DNA from: Tillus elongatus
Taxonomy: Eukaryota > Arthropoda > Insecta > Coleoptera > Cleridae
Direction: 5' to 3'
Assembly (NCBI GenBank): GCA_964006375.1
Contig: OZ023267.1
Span: forward strand, 34,731,766-34,795,765
DNA length: 64,000 nucleotides
This document shows positions 30,429 to 64,000 of this stretch, one piece after another. A program made the translations under genes and the position numbers. The stretch's first letter is position 1, and each line of letters begins with the position of its first letter. The notes beneath the pieces were generated by a model. The model worked only from the letters and a program-made list of their open reading frames with translations. It was not told where the DNA came from and did no database searches.

Positions 30429-30448
30429 CAATGACGTATACGTCATTG
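30429..30448. promoter_or_regulatory. 20-bp perfect palindrome upstream of FIG4
   Basis: CAATGACGTATACGTCATTG is its own reverse complement and lies 105 bp before the FIG4 start codon. It holds two facing TGACGT half sites of the ATF/CREB class, flanked by near-direct GTTATAG copies. Position suggests a promoter element; function is inferred. Confidence 0.45.
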
Positions 30449-30552
30449 GTTATAGATTTATGTTGTGTATATTAAGTGTATTTGTGATATAGTTATAATA
30501 AAATAATATTAAATTTCGCATTTAGTAAAGCCATAATAGAACAACTACAATA

Positions 30553-58404
<27,852 letters not shown>

Positions 58405-58791
58405 TTTTGATAAGACCAATATGCATTCCTTGGCAAAAACTCAGAGTTGGCCAAATTATTATTCGAGTTTATCATCAAAGTTGCATTTACTGTGTACTGA
58501 TTGCATAAATGTTTGCTTCCCAGAAAACAAATTAATATTAACAGTAACTTCCAAGTCAGCTGCATATTTATAACATTACAAACATGTGAGTGCAATGTTT
58601 TCAGAAAGTTGCAACAATGTTGCTGATCAAAGTGATGATACCTCTAGGATGCATTATTACTGTTTTAAAATACAATAATGCTTCAGGTTGTAATTCTAAA
58701 AGAATACAAAAATTAATAATACTAACATATTACAAATATCTGTAGTAATCCAATTCAAAATTTGAGCCAACTCAAGTCGTGAAGGAAAGCT
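58405..58791 (+). other. FIG4 3' flank
   Basis: Probable 3' UTR and flank; no AATAAA found here. Confidence 0.35.
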
Positions 58792-58960
58792 TTCATTGAG
58801 CGGAGATTGAAACCTGTGATGAGCACTGATAACTACAATTTGGAGAACCCAAGTCACCACAATACAGTTTTTATACCTGACTATCATTTCACTAGCAATA
58901 TTAGCATCATCAGGAGGATGAATAAACTAAGCGAATAAAAACTAGAACTACTATTTATAT
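58792..58960. repeat. Penelope-like terminal repeat, copy 6 (host of the LTR element)
   Basis: GAAACCTGTGATGAGCACTG, GAGAACCCAAGTCACCACAA, CATCATCAGGAGGATGAATA, then TAGAACTACTATTTATAT at the LTR border. Continues at 63157 into GIY-YIG coding sequence, which ties this repeat class to Penelope-like elements. Confidence 0.72.
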
Positions 58961-59366
58961 TGTCACATCCGTCTCTATGAGAATTGGGATTATGAACTGT
59001 GTTAGTTCTATTGTCAGAGGGCAGTTGTAAAATGTGTTGGCAATAGCGAACACTCTGGAACTATATTTCTAGAAGGGACCAGAAGTGGCAGGTGTAGAAC
59101 AATGTAGAACGTCTAGAATTTCTATGACCAGTATAAATAGGCGAGCCGCACATAGAGTTAGTTAGTTCAGTATTGAGTTAGTGTTGGTGCGAAATAAGTG
59201 ATCATAGAAGGCGAATAGTGAAATATATTTCTATGGACATTTTTGTAATAGAGCAATATTTTAGTTGGTGTGTTTGTGGTCGGCAAATAGTTGGTTATAA
59301 TAAATTAGCAGTTTTAAAAGCTGTATTTTGTTAGTCAACAAATCCAGAACCCTGTAGAACTTAACA
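58961..59366 (+). repeat. 5' LTR
   Basis: 406 bp, TGTCACATCCG...GAACTTAACA, about 88% identical by eye to the 3' copy. Contains TATAAATAGGCGAGCC at about 59131, a likely TATA region. Confidence 0.9.
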
Positions 59367-59529
59367 ACTGGTGGCATAAGTGGCATATTCAAGCCGCTAA
59401 TGAAGATATTTTCCAGAATATGCATTGAACAACATGGAAATTTTTAGAATATTTGGAAGATCAGTGTCACCGGTAATTCATAACTGGGTGTTTTTTTAAA
59501 ACAGAATAAACTGTGTACCAGCTTTAAGT

Positions 59530-60180
59530 ATGTGTATGTCTAAGTCACGTAGCGCAACAGCCAATATGGACACCCAGCTATTCGAATTGATCAAAGAAAT
59601 GAAAGAAGAAGCAAGGAAAAGAGACGAAGCAAAAGAGGAAATGAGAAAAGAGATGAAGAGGTCAAGAAAAGATATGAAGAAGCCAAAGAAGAAATGAAAG
59701 AGGAGATGAAGGGGGCATAAAAAAGGACAAAGAAGCCAAAGAAGAAATGATAAAAAGAGCTGAAATGGTCAGAAAAAGATACGCAGAAGCCAAAGAAGAA
59801 ATGAGAAAATGGAATGAAGAGGCCAGAAGAGACGAAGAAACCAAAGAAGAAGTGAGACGAAGAGATGAAGAAGTCAGAAAAATCGATGGAGACCATAGAA
59901 GAAATGGGAAGAAGAGATGAAGAAACAAAGAAAATTCTACAAGAACAAGCCAGCAGACTTGAAAATATTACTCTATGTGTCGACAAACGTATGAAGCAGG
60001 TAAAAGACGACATCTTCCAGCAAGTAGAAAGCTGAGTAATGGGTATCAGCGACGATGTACATGACAAGCTAACAGAAGTACAACAGAAAGTGCATTCACT
60101 AGAAAAGAAGTGTGATACCCCAGGCAAGGAAAACATCCAACTCGAAGATAGCCCCATCGTAAGAATTAAGGTCCCCACAT
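59530..60180 (+). pseudogene. gag remnant of the outer LTR element
   Basis: ATG-led frame with coiled-coil Glu/Lys repeats (LIKEMKEEARKRDEAKEEMR) built from ~60-bp degenerate tandem units (GAAGCCAAAGAAGAAATGA). Then VHSLEKKCDTPG and IVRIKVPTFD before a stop. Several frameshifts; not functional. Confidence 0.6.
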
Positions 60181-60421
60181 TTGATTGAAAGGTCAGTGAA
60201 CACATTTGTTAGGAAAAGAGTTGATGTGGATAGGAAGAATTGGGCCTGCAGAGATATTTTTGCCAATGGAAACACCAGAACAAGAGCAATTTTGCGCAAG
60301 AACCAGTGCAAGGTAAGAACTTTGTTTGAAGAGAGCTCCGAGACATTGACGAGAAGGAAAGATATCCATTCTGCTGTCAGAATGCACATACGAGTAGAAA
60401 GCGACCGCATGAAGACCTGTT

Positions 60422-61528
60422 ATGAAAAGTCATGTCAGAGGTATAATTTTTTGGCCCAACATATCAGTCGATATCAAAAACATTTCTGAACAGTGTCATG
60501 TTTGTACAAAATTCCAACGAAAAAATATAAAAGAACCATTGATACCCTATTCACAACCAGATTTTCCTTGGCAAACAGTGGCAGCTGATTTTTTAGAATT
60601 TGGTAATAAAAAGTATATAGTCTTAATAGACTATTATTCAAAGTATATTGAAATGGCACTATTATCGTCTAATGATGCAAATACTGTCATACCACATATT
60701 AAAGCAATTTTTGCACGTCATGGCATACCATGTACCTTGATAACAGATAATGGCCCACCATTTAATTCGTCTAAATTCAAAGAATTCACAGATTCGTGGA
60801 ATATAGATCACATCACAAGTAGTCCTCACTATCCAAAGTCGAATGGACTAGCAGAAAGTGCAGTCAAAATTGTTAAGAACATTCTTAACAAATGTAAAGA
60901 ATCAGGAAGTGATCCATATATAGCACTACTTCAGCAGAGAACAACTGCGAAAGAAAATACAGCTTCACCAGCACAACTTTTGTTCTCAAGGAATTTAAGA
61001 ACGAAAATTCCAACAATAGTTCAACATCTTAAGCCTAAAGTCGTTAAATTTGATGAACATAGAAAAGCAGTCAAGTTCAAAACGTCACAATATAAGTACT
61101 ATTATGATCAACATTCAAAGCCTCTTTCAGAACTACACATAGGAGATGAAGTATATTTTAAATTAAATCCTGATAGTCACTGGCAGCAAGGAGTTGTTTC
61201 GAAACTTGCGGATACTCCTAGATCATACATAATTAAAGCTCCGTCAGGTACTGAATATAGATGTAATAGAGTTCATATACTGAAGCCATCAGCTTCCATA
61301 TTAAAGAGAAAATTCCATAGTGATCAACTTTCACCACAGTTGAGTTATAATCTTCCAACAGATATAGGTTCGTCAAATCTCAGTAGTAATGAGAATACTA
61401 ATAACTCAGTAATGAGTTCACAGTCACAGTCAGGTTCTGCAGGCAGTATACCAAGCGATCCAACTAGTTATTATTGTACTAAATCAGGGAGAATTGTCAA
61501 ACCTCCCAGGAGATTTTCTTTTAATTAA
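60422..61528 (+). CDS. Ty3/gypsy-type integrase (inner element, 5'-truncated pol)
   Basis: Open frame of 368 codons. His/Cys zinc part at the start (last pair in EQCHVCTKFQRK). DDE core: Asp in VAADFLEFG, Asp in LITDNGPPFNS, Glu in KSNGLAESAVKIV. Then a chromodomain-less GDEVYFKLN / WQQGVVSKL C-terminal fold and a Ser-rich tail ending PPRRFSFN. Resembles mag/K02A2.6-type integrases. RT, RNase H and protease are missing on the 5' side, so the frame starts inside pol; the ATG is arbitrary. Confidence 0.88.
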   Translation: MKSHVRGIIFWPNISVDIKNISEQCHVCTKFQRKNIKEPLIPYSQPDFPWQTVAADFLEFGNKKYIVLIDYYSKYIEMALLSSNDANTVIPHIKAIFARHGIPCTLITDNGPPFNSSKFKEFTDSWNIDHITSSPHYPKSNGLAESAVKIVKNILNKCKESGSDPYIALLQQRTTAKENTASPAQLLFSRNLRTKIPTIVQHLKPKVVKFDEHRKAVKFKTSQYKYYYDQHSKPLSELHIGDEVYFKLNPDSHWQQGVVSKLADTPRSYIIKAPSGTEYRCNRVHILKPSASILKRKFHSDQLSPQLSYNLPTDIGSSNLSSNENTNNSVMSSQSQSGSAGSIPSDPTSYYCTKSGRIVKPPRRFSFN

Positions 61529-61569
61529 ATTAAGATATTACTTAGTGTACTAAAAAAAAAAAAGAAGCG

Positions 61570-61795
61570 TGTTATACAATGTAGATTTACTCTGTGCTAA
61601 TGACACTAGTCAGTGAGTAGAGACACAAGACAGATGGTCGAATGTCAATGAGAAAAATGTATTAATTATTGTAAATGTACCAACTAATATTTGTTATAAG
61701 GTTTTGTCCATTATTGTCTTCCTGTTTATTAAATGTATTACTAAACACACGTGAGTCATTATATAAATAAGTATACAAGAACCCTAAATATAACA
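61570..61795 (+). repeat. LTR of the inner element
   Basis: 226 bp, TGTTATACAATG...TATAACA, preceded by a purine tract (A12GAAGCG) and immediately followed by primer-site TGGTGTCAGAAGTGG at 61796. So it has both 3'-LTR and 5'-LTR context. Confidence 0.8.
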
Positions 61796-62519
61796 TGGTG
61801 TCAGAAGTGGTTCAAAAGTGAGGTTGCCATATAGGTAACGGTAACTGGGCAAAAAAAAAAGTCAATATTCTGGAACAATTCCAATCAGAACAATGGAGGA
61901 TAAAGTCGGTCAAGAAGGGCCAGGTGAAGTACAGCATAATATTCTTCTTTCTAATTAAATATGTCAAAGAAAATAAATTTAACTATTATTTCAAAAAAGT
62001 TGTAATAAAATAATGAGTTGATGTATGTCGATATTTTCGTCGTTGTATAGAGACTACTTTTATACTGTTATTGTTTAGTTATTTTATTGTTGTAACTGTT
62101 ATCATAGTTATTATAGGCTAGTGCTAGTTTTTATGTTAAATATTGACATACATCACATAGACATTTTGAAAACCTCATCTGTCATCTGTGTTTCATTTTA
62201 TTTTCAATTTGATAAAAATTTTTTGATCAAAACATCATATCATAACATAGCAACAGATATTTATTTGTAGTTGTCATGATTTCGTACTAATTCAATTTTA
62301 ATCTGTCTGAAAATGCTGTCAAGCAGCGAAACTATAGTCACAGAAACATTGAAGAACATCCTAGAACTTCCAGAATTCGAAGGGCCACTTGTTCCAGTTA
62401 GCTCACGCGCTGGCTACGTCCTTCACCACTAAAAACCAACAGTGAAGCCAGAGAAGTATTCTCCAAGTCTGTATGCAACCTGTTATGACGTTTGAGCTAA
62501 TCCGGCTGATTTTAAAGAA
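61796..62519 (+). other. inner-element leader, short gag start and unassigned sequence
   Basis: Primer-binding site, then ATG at 61893 with 22 codons (MEDKVGQEGPGEVQ...) and stop. 61960-62519 is AT-rich and not recognised; the inner right boundary is not resolved. Confidence 0.5.
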
Positions 62520-62729
62520 GTGCAGGTGTGGTTTTACAATCCAGTACGAAGTAAGGGACAGTCACCGAAACTACAGGAATTATGGGAAGGTCCGTATAAG
62601 GTGGTCAAAAGGATCAATGACGTCTATCACATTCAAAGGAGACCAAAGAGCAACATGAAGGTGGTCCATATGCACAGGCTTATGCCATATGAAGAAATGT
62701 CAGAATTTGACCGGGCCAGTCAAATGTAA
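62520..62729 (+). pseudogene. integrase C-terminal remnant of the outer element
   Basis: VWFYNPVRSKGQSPKLQELW then GPYKVVKRINDVYHIQ and KVVHMHRLMPYEE, the typical end of a gypsy-type pol, 12 bp before the 3' LTR. A separate lineage from the inner integrase. Confidence 0.8.
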
Positions 62730-62740
62730 GAAGAGGGCAG

Positions 62741-63156
62741 TGTCACATCCGTCTTTATGAGAATTAAGTTTATGAACTTTGTTACTTCTATGGTCACAGG
62801 CAGGTTGTAAAGTGTGTTGGTAACAGCGAACACTCTGAAATTCTATTTCTGGAGGGACCAGAAGTATTAGGTATAGAACAATGTAGAAGGCCTACAATCT
62901 CTATGGACAGTATAAATAGGTGATCTGCACATAGTTAGTTGCATATTTGTTAGTTAGTTCAGTATTAAGTTAGTGTTGGTGCAGAACAAGTGATCATAGA
63001 AGGTGAACAGTGAAATATATTTCTATGGACATTTGTAATAGAGGAATATTTCAGTTGGTGTGTTTATGGTTGGGAAATAGTTGGTTATAATAAATTAGTA
63101 GTTTGGAAAGCTGTATTTTGTTAGTCGACCAATCCAGAACCCCGTAGAATGTAACA
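62741..63156 (+). repeat. 3' LTR
   Basis: 416 bp, partner of 58961-59366, with a short GTTAGTTGCATATTT insertion near 62935. Ends GTAACA followed by the ATAT duplication. Confidence 0.9.
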
Positions 63157-63158
63157 AT

Positions 63159-63413
63159 ATGTTAGTTGTTTTAAAAAAAATGCTAGGTAACCCAAAGGAT
63201 AAAGGTAAAACCACAGAAGTGTCAGGAATCTATGAAATAGATTGTAAGGATTGTGAACTTAAATATGTTAGGCAAACTAAAAGAACTATTGTAACTAGAT
63301 TTAAAGAACATTTCGCACAACTGAGATATGGCACTATTGATAAATCATGCATTGCTCAGCATATTTGGGATAATGATCATGTTGATAAAGAAAATCTCAA
63401 GTTAATCAAAAGT
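63159..63413 (+). pseudogene. Penelope-like GIY-YIG endonuclease fragment
   Basis: GNPKDKGKTTEVSGIYEIDC then KYVRQTKRTIVTRFKEHFA and SCIAQHIWDNDH: the GIY-YIG fold with the usual Penelope Cys pair (CKDC). 'GIY' is kept and 'YVRQTKR' stands for YIGQTKR. Fragment only; no RT adjacent. Interrupted at its 5' side by the LTR element, and its 3' end fuses to a GACGCAGC repeat. Confidence 0.8.
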
Positions 63414-63717
63414 CTGGACGCAGCTAGTGCGTTATGGGAGTGAATTTTCATTAAAATGTTTTACATAGCAAATATGTGTTTTTTAAAGAGAGCAGGCATC
63501 AGATTTGGTTACCAGTATAACCTATATAGTAGAAACAATGTACCATATTTCATCAAAATAACTTTATTGTTTGAAAATGTACAAAATAAACTTAAAATGT
63601 TCCCGAAAAAACTAGTTTCCTTATCAAAGAACCTTATAGGTGAATAGCAAATTGAGCTGTTCACATTTGAAGCATTTAATAAAAATTCGCTACCATAACG
63701 CACTTGCTGCGTTCCGA
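63412..63717. repeat. 300-bp inverted-repeat unit (GACGCAGCAAG family), copy 3
   Basis: TCTGGACGCAGCTAGTGCG... at left, ...ACGCACTTGCTGCGTTCCGA at right. Middle (CAGGCATCAGATTTGGTTAC, GTTCCCGAAAAAACTAG) matches 12403-12692 and 28430-28737. Confidence 0.72.
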
Positions 63718-63965
63718 ATTTCTTTTCTTGTAAACTTGCATTATAATTTTATGGTCGAAATTTGATACATTAAAGGTCAGATCAGAACTGGCACGGGCTG
63801 GGGGAATTCGACTATCTAATAGAAACAAAGGCATTTTTTAATCTATTTGAACTGAGCAGTTTTTCCTGGCTAACGAACTTGTCCAAGCCATTTGCAAAAG
63901 GAAAGTACTCACCAAATCTGATCATCATCGGCGTATTATTTTTTGAGTTATCAGTTTGACACACA

Positions 63966-64000
<35 letters not shown>
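63718..64000 (+). repeat. AT-cored repeat, copy 9, cut by window end
   Basis: TTTCCTGGCTAACGAACTTG, GAGTTATCAGTTTGACACAC, then (AT)n from 63969 to the window end. Confidence 0.72.

Larger units (their letters stand above)
58961..63156 (+). mobile_element. Ty3/gypsy-type LTR retroelement, mostly degraded
   Basis: LTRs 58961-59366 and 62741-63156 begin TGTCACATCC and end AACA. Target duplication ATAT at 58957-58960 and 63157-63160. Primer-site candidate CTGGTGGCATAAG just after the 5' LTR; purine tract AAGAAGAGGGCAG before the 3' LTR. Inside: gag remnant 59530-60180, a foreign int-LTR segment 60425-61960, and an integrase C-terminal remnant 62520-62729. Pol is otherwise gone. Confidence 0.88.

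Noticed and set aside
59591..60205. 204-codon minus frame rich in Ser, Phe and Leu
   Set aside because: Antisense of the Glu/Lys-rich gag repeat; composition explains it.

Overview
This is eukaryotic, AT-rich DNA from a repeat-laden insect genome. I infer Insecta from the two host genes and the transposon families; a beetle or similar insect is possible, but the order cannot be fixed from this window. Two host genes lie on the + strand, about 11 kb apart. The first is the 3' part of a TRP-type cation channel gene (seven exons, 1309-19223). It opens at the TRP box and ends in a Gly-Trp-Leu C-terminus, the signature of the insect photoreceptor channel TRP. The second is a complete FIG4/SAC3 phosphoinositide 5-phosphatase gene (six exons, 30553-58404, about 890 residues) with its CX5R(T) active site. 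All splice junctions given were read from GT/AG signals and checked for phase.

The rest is mobile DNA in introns and the intergenic space. 1-9450 (trp introns) holds Penelope-like terminal hairpins, a fold-back insertion, a tRNA-type SINE and two copies of a dispersed repeat built around a long (AT)n tract. 9454-11359 is a Tc1/mariner-superfamily element with very long inverted ends. 12085-16500 holds more AT-cored repeats and a tiny 5'-truncated LINE end. The intergenic space (19224-30552) carries two nested inverted-repeat elements, a 407-bp higher-order satellite made of roughly 10-bp units, a SINE, a mariner remnant, a LINE with an 11-bp target duplication, a G-rich/C-rich tract and another AT-cored repeat.

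FIG4 intron 2 (6.6 kb) holds two LINE fragments and three reverse-oriented AT-cored repeats. Intron 3 has transposase and LINE remnants. Intron 4 has two opposed RNase H/RT-type LINE fragments. Intron 5 (12 kb) is a stack of LINEs: one + strand LINE is split by a nearly intact - strand LINE bounded on both sides by AT tracts, and its 3' UTR is split again by a third LINE with a 13-bp target duplication. Downstream of FIG4, a Penelope-like element with a GIY-YIG domain is interrupted by a Ty3/gypsy-type LTR element (406/416-bp LTRs, 4-bp target duplication). That element contains a second retroelement in the order integrase-LTR-primer site-gag start.

The most unusual signals are: the microsatellite-cored repeat family (nine copies); a hammerhead-ribozyme-like core in the Penelope terminal hairpins; the 407-bp higher-order satellite; the head-to-tail LTR arrangement; and an excess of full TGACGTCA palindromes, plus a 20-bp palindrome just upstream of FIG4.
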